Below are positions 50,550 to 59,272 of a stretch of DNA of 64,000 bases, piece after piece. Position 1 is the first letter of the stretch. Each line of letters begins with the position of its first letter. The notes under the pieces were generated by a model. It had not been told where the DNA came from. It searched no databases and saw nothing but the letters and a program-made list of their open reading frames with translations. The stretch is from DASQEH01 sp963765725. Lineage in GTDB: Bacteria > Actinomycetota > Actinomycetes > Propionibacteriales > Nocardioidaceae. The position numbers were made by a program, and so were the translations under genes. The DNA is taken from positions 1 through 64,000 of the forward strand of contig CAVXXI010000002.1 in assembly GCA_963765725.1 (NCBI GenBank), in the 5' to 3' direction.

Positions 50550-52405
50550 ATGTCCGAAGAGACGACGGACCGGCACCCGATGACCGGTAACAAGATGACA
50601 GAGCAGCCCGTACCCGACGGTCACGGCTTCGAAGAGCACTCCTACGACGTGATCGTCATCGGCGCGGGCGGTTCCGGCCTGCGCGCGGCGATCGCCGCGC
50701 ACGACGCCGGTGCGCGCGTGGCGATCATCTGCAAGTCGCTGCTGGGCAAGGCGCACACCGTGATGGCCGAGGGTGGCATCGCCGCTGCGATGGGCAACCT
50801 GTACCCCGAGGACAACTGGCGGGTCCACTTCCGCGACACCATGCGCGGCGGGAAGATGCTCAACAACTGGCGGATGGCGCAGCTCCACGCGCAGGAGGCA
50901 CCCGAGCGCGTCCTCGAGCTCGAGGAGTGGGGTGCTCTCTTCGACCGCACCTCCGACGGCCTCATCTCGCAGCGCGACTTCGGCGGCCACCGGTACGCGC
51001 GCCTCGCGCACGTCGGCGACCGCACCGGCCTGGAAATGATCCGCACCCTTCAGCAGCGCGCCGTCGCGCTCGGCATCGACGTGTTCATGGAGTGCACCGT
51101 CACCCAGCTGTTCAAGGACGGCGAACGTGTCTCGGGGGCATTCGCCTACTGGCGCGAGACGGGCCGCTTCATCGTGTTCAAGACCCCCAGCATCGTGCTG
51201 GCGACCGGTGGCATCGGCAAGTCGTACCAGGTCACGAGCAACTCGTGGGAGTACACGGGCGACGGGCACGCGCTCGCTCTGCGTGCCGGAGCCTCGCTGA
51301 TCAACATGGAGTTCGTGCAGTTCCACCCGACCGGGATGGTCTGGCCGCCGTCGGTGCGGGGTCTGCTCGTGACGGAGTCGGTCCGCGGCGACGGCGGGGT
51401 GCTCCGCAACTCCGAGGGCAACCGGTTCATGTTCGACTACATCCCCGAGTACTTCAAGGGCGAGACGGCCGACAACGAGGACGAGGCCGACCGCTGGTAC
51501 GACGACAAGAAGAACAACCGGCGGCCACCCGAGCTGCTCCCCCGCGACGAGGTAGCCCGGGCCATCAACTCCGAGATCAAGGCGGGCCGGGGCTCGCCGC
51601 ACGGCGGAGTCTTCCTCGACATCGGTTCCCGGCGCAGCCCGGAGTTCATCCGGCGGCGGCTGCCCTCGATGTACCACCAGTTCAAGGAGCTGGCCGACGT
51701 CGACATCACGGCCGAGCCGATGGAGATCGGGCCGACCTGCCACTACGTCATGGGCGGCGTCGAGGTCGACCCGGACACCGGTGTGAGCATCGTCGAGGGT
51801 CTGTACGCCGTGGGCGAGGTGTCCGGCGGTATGCACGGGTCGAACCGGCTCGGCGGCAACTCGCTGTCCGACCTGCTCGTCTTCGGCCGCCGGGCCGGGC
51901 TCAACGCGGCGTACGCGGCGAAGCGGTCGAGCGCGGCCCTGCCGAAGGTGAGCGACGCGCAGGTCAGCGCGGCCGCGGAGCATGCACTCGCACCGTTCTC
52001 GGTCGAGGGCGGCGAGAACCCGTACACGATCCAGCACGACCTGCAGGACACCATGCAGCGCCTGGTCGGCATCATCCGCACCGAGCAGGAGCTGATCGAG
52101 TCCCTCGCCGAGATCGAGGCGCTGAAGGTGCGGGCGAAGGCGATGGCTGTCGAAGGGCACCGGCAGTACAACCCGGGATGGCACCTGGCGCTCGACATCG
52201 TCAACATGCTGACGGTCTCCGAGTGCATCGCCAAGGCTGCCCTGGAGCGCACAGAGAGCCGCGGCGGGCACACCCGCGACGACTTCCCGGGGCCCGACGA
52301 CCACTGGGCGAAGATCAACCTGGCGCTCACGCTCGACGACGAGCGACGCGGTCGCACTGAGGCACCAGCCGCTGCCGGTGATGCCCCGACCTCGCCGCGC
52401 TCTGA
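50550..52405 (+). CDS. sdhA: Succinate dehydrogenase flavoprotein subunit
   Basis: About 617 residues after correction. FAD-binding SYDVIVIGAGGSGLRAAIAA, the flavin-attachment segment KAHTVMAEGGIAAAMGN, active-site FVQFHPTGMVWP, and GGVEVDPDTGVSIVEGLYAV, then GEVSGGMHGSNRLGGNSL are present. It oxidises succinate to fumarate. Near the 3' end the expected VALRHQPLPVMP and DLAAL-stop lie in two other frames, implying one extra G at about 52340 and one extra C in CCCC at about 52384. The stop is then TGA 52403-52405. As written, the frame runs on into sdhB and would fuse them. Confidence 0.88.
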
Positions 52406-52466
52406 AGCTCGACCGTCTCCCCGCGGCCCTGAGCCCGACGGCGAACCGAAAGACGAGGATGGGCTG

Positions 52467-53268
52467 ATGGGCTACGACTTGAAGATGCGCATCTGGCGCG
52501 GCGACAAGAGCGGTGGTGAGCTCGGTGACTTCATCGTGCCCGTCGAGGAGGGCGAGGTCGTCCTCGACGCCATCCACCGGGTACAGGCGACGCAGGCCGG
52601 AGACCTCGCGGTGCGCTGGAACTGCAAGGCCGGCAAGTGCGGCTCGTGCAGCGCCGAGATCAACGGGCGTCCCCGGCTGATGTGCATGACGAGGCTGTCG
52701 GACTTCACCCCCGAGGAGACGCATGACGGTCACGCCGCTGCGTGCGTTCCCGGTGATCCGCGACCTCGTCACCGACGTGTCGTTCAACTACGAGAAGGCC
52801 AAGCAGCTGCCGTCGTTCGCGCCGACTCCGCGCGATGCCGACGGCAAGCGCCGGATGATGCAGGTCGACGTCGAGCGCGGCCAGGAGTTCCGCAAGTGCA
52901 TCGAGTGCTTCTTGTGCCAGGACGTCTGCCACGTCGTGCGTGACCACGAGGACAACAAGTCGGCCTTCGCCGGCCCCCGGTTCTTCCTGCGGTACGCCGA
53001 GCTCGACATGCACCCCCTCGACACCAACGACCGCCGCAAGCTGGCGCAGGACGCCGCAGGGCTCGGGATGTGCAACATCACGAAGTGCTGCAGCGAGGTC
53101 TGCCCCGAGGGCATCAAGATCACCGACAATGCGATCATCCCCATGAAGGAGCGCGTCGCCGACCGCAAGTACGACCCCGTGGTCTGGCTCGGCGAGAAGA
53201 TCTTCGAAGGGGCGACCGGGCGAGCCGCGAGGAGGTCTGAGCGAGATGGCCGACCTGTTGACCGATGA
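52467..53268 (+). CDS. sdhB: Succinate dehydrogenase iron-sulfur subunit, frameshifted
   Basis: ATG 52467 starts MGYDLKMRIWRGDKSGGELG. The [2Fe-2S] motif CKAGKCGSCSAEINGRPRLM is in this frame. After PEET an extra C at about 52722 moves the rest to the frame MTVTPLRAFPVIRDLVTDVS, with CIECFLCQDVCHVVRDH and CNITKCCSEVCPEGIKITD for the [3Fe-4S]/[4Fe-4S] centres. It passes electrons from SdhA to the membrane subunit. Its end overlaps the pterin dehydratase start by 23 nt. The whole sdhCAB order is standard for actinobacteria. Confidence 0.88.
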
Positions 53269-53536
53269 CCAGCTCGACGAGGCGCTCCGCACGACGCTGA
53301 CCGGCTGGCAGGTCGAGGACGGGCTGCTCGTGCGGTCGATTCAGGCCGCCGACTTCCTGTCCGGTATCCGGCTCGTCGACGCCGTGGCTGTCGCCGCCGA
53401 GGAGCGAGACCACCACCCGGACATCGACGTCCGCTGGACCACCGTGACCTTCCGGCTGGCGACGCACTCCGAGGGCGGCTTGACGTCGAAGGACGTCGAC
53501 CTCGCCGCCGAGATCGACCGGCTCGCATCGGCGTGA
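53246..53536 (+). CDS. Pterin-4a-carbinolamine dehydratase
   Basis: 96 residues, a complete PCD/DCoH domain: DDQLDEALRTTLTGWQVEDG, then the active-site EERDHHPDIDVRWTTVTFRL with the His pair and Asp, and THSEGGLTSKDVDLAAEIDR. It dehydrates 4a-hydroxytetrahydrobiopterin; in organisms without pterin hydroxylases its role is unclear. It overlaps the sdhB end, so it may be transcribed with the sdh operon. Confidence 0.88.
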   Translation: MADLLTDDQLDEALRTTLTGWQVEDGLLVRSIQAADFLSGIRLVDAVAVAAEERDHHPDIDVRWTTVTFRLATHSEGGLTSKDVDLAAEIDRLASA

Positions 53537-53558
53537 CCGACGCGCCCGGGAGCTGACC

Positions 53559-53873
53559 ATGCGCCTACGCCTCGAGCAGTCAGGCGGGTTCGCGGCCATC
53601 CCCGGGCTCTCGACGCCCGTGGAGCTCGACACCGCCGGGCTGAGCCGGGACGAGTCCGCGACCCTCGAAGGCCTCGTCCACCGCACCGGCATCCTCGAGG
53701 GAGCGGTACGGTCGGTGTCCGGGCCGGCCGCAGGCGCCGATCTGCGCGACTACACGCTCACCGTCGAGGACGGCGGGGCGGCCACGACCGTACACCTGCG
53801 CGACCCGATCACCGACAACGCCGTAGCCGCGCTCGTCGAGCACCTGCAGAGCCATCGCCACCGACCCACCTGA
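53559..53873 (+). CDS. Emfourin-type protealysin inhibitor
   Basis: 104 residues: MRLRLEQSGGFAAIPGLS, ELDTAGLSRDESATLEGLVH, YTLTVEDGGAATTVHLRDP. The short beta-rich layout with an N-terminal RLRLEQSGGFA strand matches what I recall of emfourin, a proteinaceous inhibitor of protealysin-like M4 peptidases. It has no signal peptide. The protease gene begins 10 bp downstream, so inhibitor and protease are co-expressed. Assignment rests on length, opening motif and this pairing. Confidence 0.75.
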   Translation: MRLRLEQSGGFAAIPGLSTPVELDTAGLSRDESATLEGLVHRTGILEGAVRSVSGPAAGADLRDYTLTVEDGGAATTVHLRDPITDNAVAALVEHLQSHRHRPT

Positions 53874-53882
53874 GGAGACGCC

Positions 53883-54989
53883 ATGACCGTTCGGGGTACC
53901 GCGACAGGCTCCGTACTGGGAATCGTCCCGCCGCATCTCCTCGAGGCTCTGGCCCGGAACGGGACCGGCGACGCCCGGGACTCCGCCGAGCGGGCCCTCG
54001 AACACTCCCGCAGGCTGGCGGCCCACCGCAGGTCGAGGCAGGGCCGGCCGCGCGGCTCGTACTCCATGATGGCGACCACCACGCCGCCAAAGAACCGGGA
54101 GATCTACGACGCCCACAACGGCAACGACCTCCCCGGCGACCTGGTGCGCGCCGAGGGAGCGCCCGCGGTGCCCGACGCCGCGGTGAACGAGGTGTACGAC
54201 GGCTTCGGCTGGACGTGGCTGCTGTACTGGGAGGTGTTCGGCCGCAACTCCTTCGACAACGACGGCTCTGCGCTCAAAGGGAGCGTGCACTACCAGCAGA
54301 AGCTCGACAACGCGGCCTGGGACGGCACCGAGATGTACTTCGGCGACGGGGACGGGGAGTACTTCAAGCGCTTCACGCTCGCCGTCGACGTCATGGGCCA
54401 CGAGCTGACGCACGGCGTCACGTCCACGGAGTCGAACCTCACCTACCAGGGCCAGTCCGGTGCCCTCAACGAGTCGCTGTCGGACGTCTTCGGGGCCATG
54501 GTCAAGCAGTACGCCCAGGATCCGAAGCAGACCGCTGCCGATGCCGACTGGCTCATCGGTGCCGGTCTCTTCACATCGAAGGTCTCCGGCGTCGCCCTGC
54601 GCTCCATGAAGGCCCCGGGCACGGCGTACGACGACCCCGTGCTGGGAAAGGACCCGCAGCCGGCCGACATGAGCGGCTACGTCGACACGACCGACGACAG
54701 CGGCGGCGTGCACATCAACTCGGGCATCCCCAACCGGGCTTTCTACCTCGCAGCCGTGGCACTCGGCGGGTACTCCTGGGACAAGGCCGGGAAGGTCTGG
54801 TACGCGACGATGACCGACTCGGCGCTGCCCGCCGACAGCGACTTCGCGACGTTCGCGACGATGACCGCCGATCACGCCGCCAGCCTCTTCGGCGCGACCG
54901 AGCGGCAGGCGGTCGTGGACGCGTGGGCGACCGTGGGCGTCACGGTCGCCGCCCAGGGCGCGGGTGGGGACACACCGGCGAAGGCCTAG
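53883..54989 (+). CDS. Protealysin-like M4 metallopeptidase
   Basis: 368 residues. The N-terminal 60 residues carry the protealysin propeptide motif IVPPHLLEALARNG, no signal peptide, and a linker ending SYSMMATT. The catalytic domain shows the zinc motif H173-E174-LT-H177 (VMGHELTHGVTSTESNLTYQ), the third ligand Glu197 in GALNESLSDVFG, and the catalytic His near 281 in DDSGGVHINSGIPNRAFYLA. M4 proteases of this type cleave at hydrophobic residues and may act inside or be released without Sec. It is encoded with its presumed inhibitor immediately upstream. Confidence 0.9.
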   Translation: MTVRGTATGSVLGIVPPHLLEALARNGTGDARDSAERALEHSRRLAAHRRSRQGRPRGSYSMMATTTPPKNREIYDAHNGNDLPGDLVRAEGAPAVPDAAVNEVYDGFGWTWLLYWEVFGRNSFDNDGSALKGSVHYQQKLDNAAWDGTEMYFGDGDGEYFKRFTLAVDVMGHELTHGVTSTESNLTYQGQSGALNESLSDVFGAMVKQYAQDPKQTAADADWLIGAGLFTSKVSGVALRSMKAPGTAYDDPVLGKDPQPADMSGYVDTTDDSGGVHINSGIPNRAFYLAAVALGGYSWDKAGKVWYATMTDSALPADSDFATFATMTADHAASLFGATERQAVVDAWATVGVTVAAQGAGGDTPAKA

Positions 54990-54992
54990 CGC

Positions 54993-55397
54993 ATGTGGCT
55001 GCGGCTGGTGCTCGGCCTAGTGGCGGGGCTGGTGCTGGTGGAGCTGGTGCTGGTCGCCGTGCTCTGGCGGCTGGCTCCGGATCGCGGCCGCATCCGTGAG
55101 TCGCTGCGGCTGCTGCCCGACGTGGTCCGGCTGCTGTCCCGGCTGGCGCGCGACAACAGCCTGCCCCTGGGTGTACGGGTCCGGTTGTGGGCGCTGCTGG
55201 CGTACCTGGCTCTGCCGATCGACCTGGTGCCGGACTTCATCCCGGTGGTCGGGTACGCCGACGACGCGATCCTGGTCGCAGCGACCCTGCGCTCGGTGGC
55301 CCGGGTCGCCGGCGCGCCGGCACTGACGCGGCATTGGCCGGGTACGCCGCAGGGACTGGCGGCCGTCCGCCGCCTGGCCGGCATGACCGACCCCTGA
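54993..55397 (+). CDS. DUF1232 (YkvA-type) membrane protein
   Basis: 134 residues. One N-terminal membrane helix (LVLGLVAGLVLVELVLVAVL), then the DUF1232 core LPDVVRLLSRLARDNSLPLG, LWALLAYLALPIDLVPDFIP, VVGYADDAILVAATLRS. Its role is unknown. It begins 3 bp after the protease stop and may be in the same transcript. Confidence 0.85.
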   Translation: MWLRLVLGLVAGLVLVELVLVAVLWRLAPDRGRIRESLRLLPDVVRLLSRLARDNSLPLGVRVRLWALLAYLALPIDLVPDFIPVVGYADDAILVAATLRSVARVAGAPALTRHWPGTPQGLAAVRRLAGMTDP

Positions 55398-55623
55398 CCC
55401 GGCTCAGACTCGTACACCTCAGCACCCGGCCTCCTTTCCCGCGACGTCACCAGCGGCCCGGTCTGCCGGCGTGTCGGTCACGTTGACGTCTCGGCGGTCG
55501 CCCTTCACGTTGGCTTCAGGTCGCGCACGTAGCGTCCGAAGCACATCCGGTACACAACACTCCCCACCGCCGGCAACATCGCCAGCCCGCGGCGCGCTGC
55601 CTTGACGATACGAAGAGCTCTCC

Positions 55624-56298
55624 ATGTCCGTACTGACCTCCCTCGACGACCGCGCCTTCCTGGCCGTCAACGACTTCGCCCGCGACACCCCGTGGCTGCA
55701 CGGTCCCGCCGTCGACTTCGCCAAGTACGGGGTCGTCCTCTTCGGGCTCGCGATCGTCGCCGCGGTGGTCTACTCGCGCTGGCACGAGGCGCGGACCACG
55801 GCGGCGGCTGTCTGGGCGGGCATCGGCACCATGCTCGCCGTGGCCGTCAACCAGCCCATCGGCAACGCCGTCGGGGAGCACCGGCCGTACACGGTGTACC
55901 CGCACGCGTTGCTCTTGGTGGACAAGACGACCGACTTCTCGTTCCCGTCCGATCACGCGGTGATGGCGGGAGCCGTCGCGATGGGGCTGTTCCTCGTGTC
56001 TCGACGGCTCGGGCTGGTCGCTCTCGTGGCGGCGCTGCTGATGGCGTTCACGCGCGTGTACGTCGGGGCGCACTACCCGGAGGACGTCGTGGCCGGCCTC
56101 GCGCTCGGAGCCGTCGCCGTGGCACTCGGCTGGCTCGTCGTCGCAGGCCCGCTGACGTCGGGCGTGAGGGCACTCCGGGCGACCCGGCTCAGCCCCGTAC
56201 TGGTCGCCGATCAGCCGGTCGCTACGGCCGCGGCACGCCCCGCTCGGCGTCCGGAGAACAGGCAGCCGCCGAGGAACGTGCCCTCCAGGGACCGGTAG
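55624..56298 (+). CDS. PAP2-family membrane phosphatase
   Basis: 224 residues with about six membrane segments. The three PAP2 motifs are GNAVGEHRPY, FSFPSDHAVMAGAVAMGLFL and RVYVGAHYPEDVVAGLALG. It dephosphorylates a lipid phosphate such as undecaprenyl or phosphatidyl phosphate at the outer face. The last 30 residues (ARPARRPENRQPPRNVPSRD) are encoded antisense to the 3' end of the FAD dehydrogenase (88-bp overlap) and look unnatural; a lost stop near 56215 is possible. Confidence 0.85.
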   Translation: MSVLTSLDDRAFLAVNDFARDTPWLHGPAVDFAKYGVVLFGLAIVAAVVYSRWHEARTTAAAVWAGIGTMLAVAVNQPIGNAVGEHRPYTVYPHALLLVDKTTDFSFPSDHAVMAGAVAMGLFLVSRRLGLVALVAALLMAFTRVYVGAHYPEDVVAGLALGAVAVALGWLVVAGPLTSGVRALRATRLSPVLVADQPVATAAARPARRPENRQPPRNVPSRDR

Positions 56299-57860
56299 CC
56301 GTGCATCCCACCGCCACCGAAACCGCTGGCCTCGCCCGCGGCGTACAGCCCCGGTACGGCGGTGCCGTCGGGTCGTAGCACCCTGCCGTCCAGGTCGGTC
56401 TCGAGGCCACCGAGCGTCTTGCGGGTGATGATGTGCAGCTTGACGGCGATCAGCGGTCCGGCGTCGGGGTCCAGCAGGCGGTGCGGGCGGGCGACCCGGA
56501 GCAGCCGGTCCCCGCGGTAGCGGCGCGCGCCCCGGATGGCGGTGATCTGCGCATCCTTCCCGAACGGGTTGTGGACCTCGCGGTCGCGGGCCTCCACCTG
56601 GCGCCGGATGACGTCCAGCCCGAGGAGCGGGGTGGGCGTCAGCGCGTTCATACCCCGCACGAGCGCAGCCAGGTCACCCGCCACCACGAAGTCGCGTCCG
56701 CGGTGCTTGAAGGCTTCCACCGGCGCCGGGGCGCCCGCGCGTACCCGGCCGAGGACCTGCCGGACGCTCTTGCCGGTCAGGTCGGGGTTCTGCTCCGAAC
56801 CCGACAGCGCGAACTCCCGCTCGATGATCTTCTGGTTGAGCAGGAACCAGCTGTGGTCGTACCCGGTTCCTCTCAGGTACGCCAGAGTGCTGAGTGTGTC
56901 AAAACCCGGGAACAGCGGTGGTGGCAAGCGCTGCCCGGTGGCGTCGAGCCACATCGAGGACGGGCCCGGAAGAATGCGAATTCCGTGTCCGGGCCAGATG
57001 GGCGCGAAGTTCTCCACCCCTTCGGTGTAGTGCCACATCCGGTCACCGTTGATGAGGCGGCCGCCGGCCGTCTCGGCGGTCTTCAGCATCCGGCCGTCGA
57101 CGTGACCGGGGACGCCGGACAGCATGTGCTCGGGCGGCGACCCCAGCCGCGGCGGCCAGTAACGCCGGACGAGCTCGTGGTTGCCGCCGATCCCGCCGGA
57201 GGTCACGAGTACGACCGGTGCCTGCAGCTCGAAGTCCGCCACCTCGCCTGATGCGCTGGGGCGACCGCGGCCGGCGTCGCCCGGCTCGAGCACCCTGCCG
57301 CGTACGCCGGTCACCTCACCGGCCGTGGTGACCAGCTCGTCCACCCGGTGCCTGAACCTCCAGCTCACCCGCCCGCCGTCGACCGCTCGACGTACGCGAC
57401 GCTCGAACGGAGCCACGACGCCCGGGCCCGTACCCCAGGTGACGTGGAATCGCGGGACGGAGTTGCCGTGGCCGGTCGCCAGGCCACCGCCGCGCTCTGC
57501 CCATCCGACCACGGGGAAGAACCGGACGCCCTGCCCATGCAACCAGGCCCGCTTCTCGCCAGCCGCGAAGTCGACGTACGCCTCGGCCCACCTGCGTGGC
57601 CACCAGTCCTCGGCACGGTCGAACCCAGCGCTGCCCATCCAGTCCTGGAGGGCAAGGTCGTGGCTGTCACGGATCCCCAGCCGCTTCTGCTCGGGGGAGC
57701 CCACCAGGAACAGCCCTCCGAACGACCAGTACGCCTGCCCGCCGACGTTGGACTCGGGCTCCTGCTCGACGAGTACGACGCGGCGGCCCGAGTCGGCGAG
57801 CTCCGCCGTGGCGACGAGGCCGGCCAGCCCGGCGCCGACCACAATGGCGTCCGTATCCAT
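56211..57860 (-). CDS. FAD-binding dehydrogenase (3-ketosteroid-dehydrogenase-like)
   Basis: 549 residues from ATG 57860 (ATG 57872 is also possible). FAD-binding Rossmann AIVVGAGLAGLVATAELADS and the C-terminal FAD loop GLYAAGEASGFGGGGMHGYR, SLEGTFLGGCLFSGRRAGRA are clear, with VVLVTSGGIGGNHELVRRYW between. It belongs to the fumarate-reductase/KstD-related group often annotated FAD-binding dehydrogenase; true substrate unknown. It converges on the PAP2 gene with an overlap. Confidence 0.85.
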   Translation of the reverse strand: MDTDAIVVGAGLAGLVATAELADSGRRVVLVEQEPESNVGGQAYWSFGGLFLVGSPEQKRLGIRDSHDLALQDWMGSAGFDRAEDWWPRRWAEAYVDFAAGEKRAWLHGQGVRFFPVVGWAERGGGLATGHGNSVPRFHVTWGTGPGVVAPFERRVRRAVDGGRVSWRFRHRVDELVTTAGEVTGVRGRVLEPGDAGRGRPSASGEVADFELQAPVVLVTSGGIGGNHELVRRYWPPRLGSPPEHMLSGVPGHVDGRMLKTAETAGGRLINGDRMWHYTEGVENFAPIWPGHGIRILPGPSSMWLDATGQRLPPPLFPGFDTLSTLAYLRGTGYDHSWFLLNQKIIEREFALSGSEQNPDLTGKSVRQVLGRVRAGAPAPVEAFKHRGRDFVVAGDLAALVRGMNALTPTPLLGLDVIRRQVEARDREVHNPFGKDAQITAIRGARRYRGDRLLRVARPHRLLDPDAGPLIAVKLHIITRKTLGGLETDLDGRVLRPDGTAVPGLYAAGEASGFGGGGMHGYRSLEGTFLGGCLFSGRRAGRAAAVATG

Positions 57861-57992
57861 GCCGTCGATCATCGCCGGTCGGTTGCCCGCGTCAACGAGC
57901 GGGTGGACCCGCCGGCGCGTCGCGCTTCGGCGGCGCGTTTGCCTGGCTGGAGGCGCTGCGTGCAGTGCGGTGCGGGCAAGCCCGAGAGGTCA

Positions 57993-58016
57993 GATTACTT
58001 GACCCCTCGGCGCAAG
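57993..58016 (-). repeat. Single family A repeat unit
   Basis: TTACTTGACCCCTCGGCGC matches one reverse 22-bp unit. It is alone in the gap between the FAD dehydrogenase and cbiM, 26 bp before the Nur-like operator. Confidence 0.6.
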
Positions 58017-58041
58017 CAGGGGCTATGGCGTACGACTCGCT

Positions 58042-58060
58042 ATTGCAAACGACTTGCAAT
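58042..58060. promoter_or_regulatory. Nur-like operator ATTGCAA-N5-TTGCAAT
   Basis: ATTGCAA (58042-58048) and TTGCAAT (58054-58060) form a perfect 7-bp inverted repeat with 5-bp spacing, 84 bp before the cbiM start. It matches the published Streptomyces Nur (nickel-uptake regulator, Fur family) box TTGCAA-N5-TTGCAA. Nickel repression of the transporter would follow. The gap from 57873 to here holds nothing else but the repeat unit. Confidence 0.75.
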
Positions 58061-58144
58061 AAGCCTAGGGTCGAAGATGTCTGGAGGCCCCGGGTGGGAG
58101 GCGTCCGGCTCCCGGATACGACGGATGCGAACGAGAGGTCCGCT

Positions 58145-59272
58145 GTGCACATCCCCGACGGCTACCTGAGCCCGCAGACCTGCGCGGTCGGCTTCGCCGT
58201 CGCCGTCCCGGTCTGGGCCGTTGCCGCTCGCCGGGTCAGCGCGGTCGTCAAGACCCGCAACGTGCCGATGCTCGCGATCTTCTCGGCGCTGAGCTTCCTC
58301 GTGATGATGTTCAACGTGCCGATCCCCGACGGTACGACCGCACACGCGGTGGGTGGCTCGATCATCGCCATCTGCCTCGGGCCGTGGGCCGCGGTGATCG
58401 CCGTCTCGGTGGCTCTGGCGTTCCAGGCGCTGCTCTTCGGAGACGGCGGGGTGCTGGTGTACGGCGTCAACTGCGTCAACATGGCGATCGTCCTGCCCTT
58501 CGTCGCGTACGGCGTCTACCGGTTGCTCTCGGGACGGGCGACGCTCGCGAGCAGGCGCCGGGTGGTTGCCGCGGCCGTCGGCGCGTACGTCGGGATCAAC
58601 GCGGCGGCCCTGGCTGCAGCCGTCGAGCTCGGCATCCAGCCCGGACTGTTCCACACGGCCAGCGGTGCGCCCCTGTACTCGCCCTACCACCTGAGCCAGA
58701 CGATCCCCGCCATGGCGCTGCCCCACCTCACCGTCGCCGGGGCAGCCGAGGCGATCCTGACCGGGGCCGTCCTCGCGTATCTGCAGCGCGCCGACATCGG
58801 CCGGCTGGTGGCCAACCACCGAGGCGTCGCGCTGACCGAGGCCGACGTCATCCTCCGCCCCGCCCGGCTCAGCCCGGCGCGGGTGGCCTTCGCGGCGATG
58901 GGAGTGATGGCGCTGCTCACACCGCTGGGCCTGCTGGCGCCCGGCGGTGCCTTCGGCGAGGACTCACCGAAGCAGCTCGACCTGCACTCCCTCGGACTGA
59001 GCAGCGTTCCGGCGGGCCTCGACCGGTACAACGGGTTCTGGAGCCACACGCTGCTCGGTGGCTACGGGTTCAGCAGTGGCGACCACGCCGACGCCGCCTA
59101 CATCCTGTCTGCCCTGGTGGGCATCGTGGCCGTCGGCTCGGTGGCTTTCGCGGTGTCGAAGGTCTTCGTCGCCGTCGGCCGCAAACACGGACGCGACCGA
59201 CGCGCGGACCACGACGCCGACGCCGACACCGGCACCGATACCGATCTGGAGCCGTCGGGCACGCATGTCTGA
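58145..59272 (+). CDS. cbiM: ECF nickel/cobalt transporter substrate-binding subunit CbiM, with PDGLE domain
   Basis: 375 residues from GTG 58145. The metal-binding N-terminus (V/M)HIPDGYLSPQTCAVGFA requires this start, because His2 is a ligand. Six to seven membrane segments follow (LGPWAAVIAVSVALAFQALL, VYGVNCVNMAIVLPFVAYG). The C-terminal 130 residues are a PDGLE/CbiN-like module (LTPLGLLAPGGAFGEDS, then WSHTLLGGYGF and one more helix) fused in the same protein. A long extra N-terminal frame upstream is not homologous. With the operator, nickel is the likelier substrate. Confidence 0.9.
   Translation: MHIPDGYLSPQTCAVGFAVAVPVWAVAARRVSAVVKTRNVPMLAIFSALSFLVMMFNVPIPDGTTAHAVGGSIIAICLGPWAAVIAVSVALAFQALLFGDGGVLVYGVNCVNMAIVLPFVAYGVYRLLSGRATLASRRRVVAAAVGAYVGINAAALAAAVELGIQPGLFHTASGAPLYSPYHLSQTIPAMALPHLTVAGAAEAILTGAVLAYLQRADIGRLVANHRGVALTEADVILRPARLSPARVAFAAMGVMALLTPLGLLAPGGAFGEDSPKQLDLHSLGLSSVPAGLDRYNGFWSHTLLGGYGFSSGDHADAAYILSALVGIVAVGSVAFAVSKVFVAVGRKHGRDRRADHDADADTGTDTDLEPSGTHV

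Noticed and set aside
50502..52787. 761-aa minus-strand frame
   Set aside because: Fully antisense to sdhA/sdhB, whose motifs are unambiguous; composition is typical of a shadow frame.
50550..52943. Natural SdhA-SdhB fusion protein
   Set aside because: The conserved SdhA C-terminus and the later half of SdhB lie in other frames; indels explain the fusion better.
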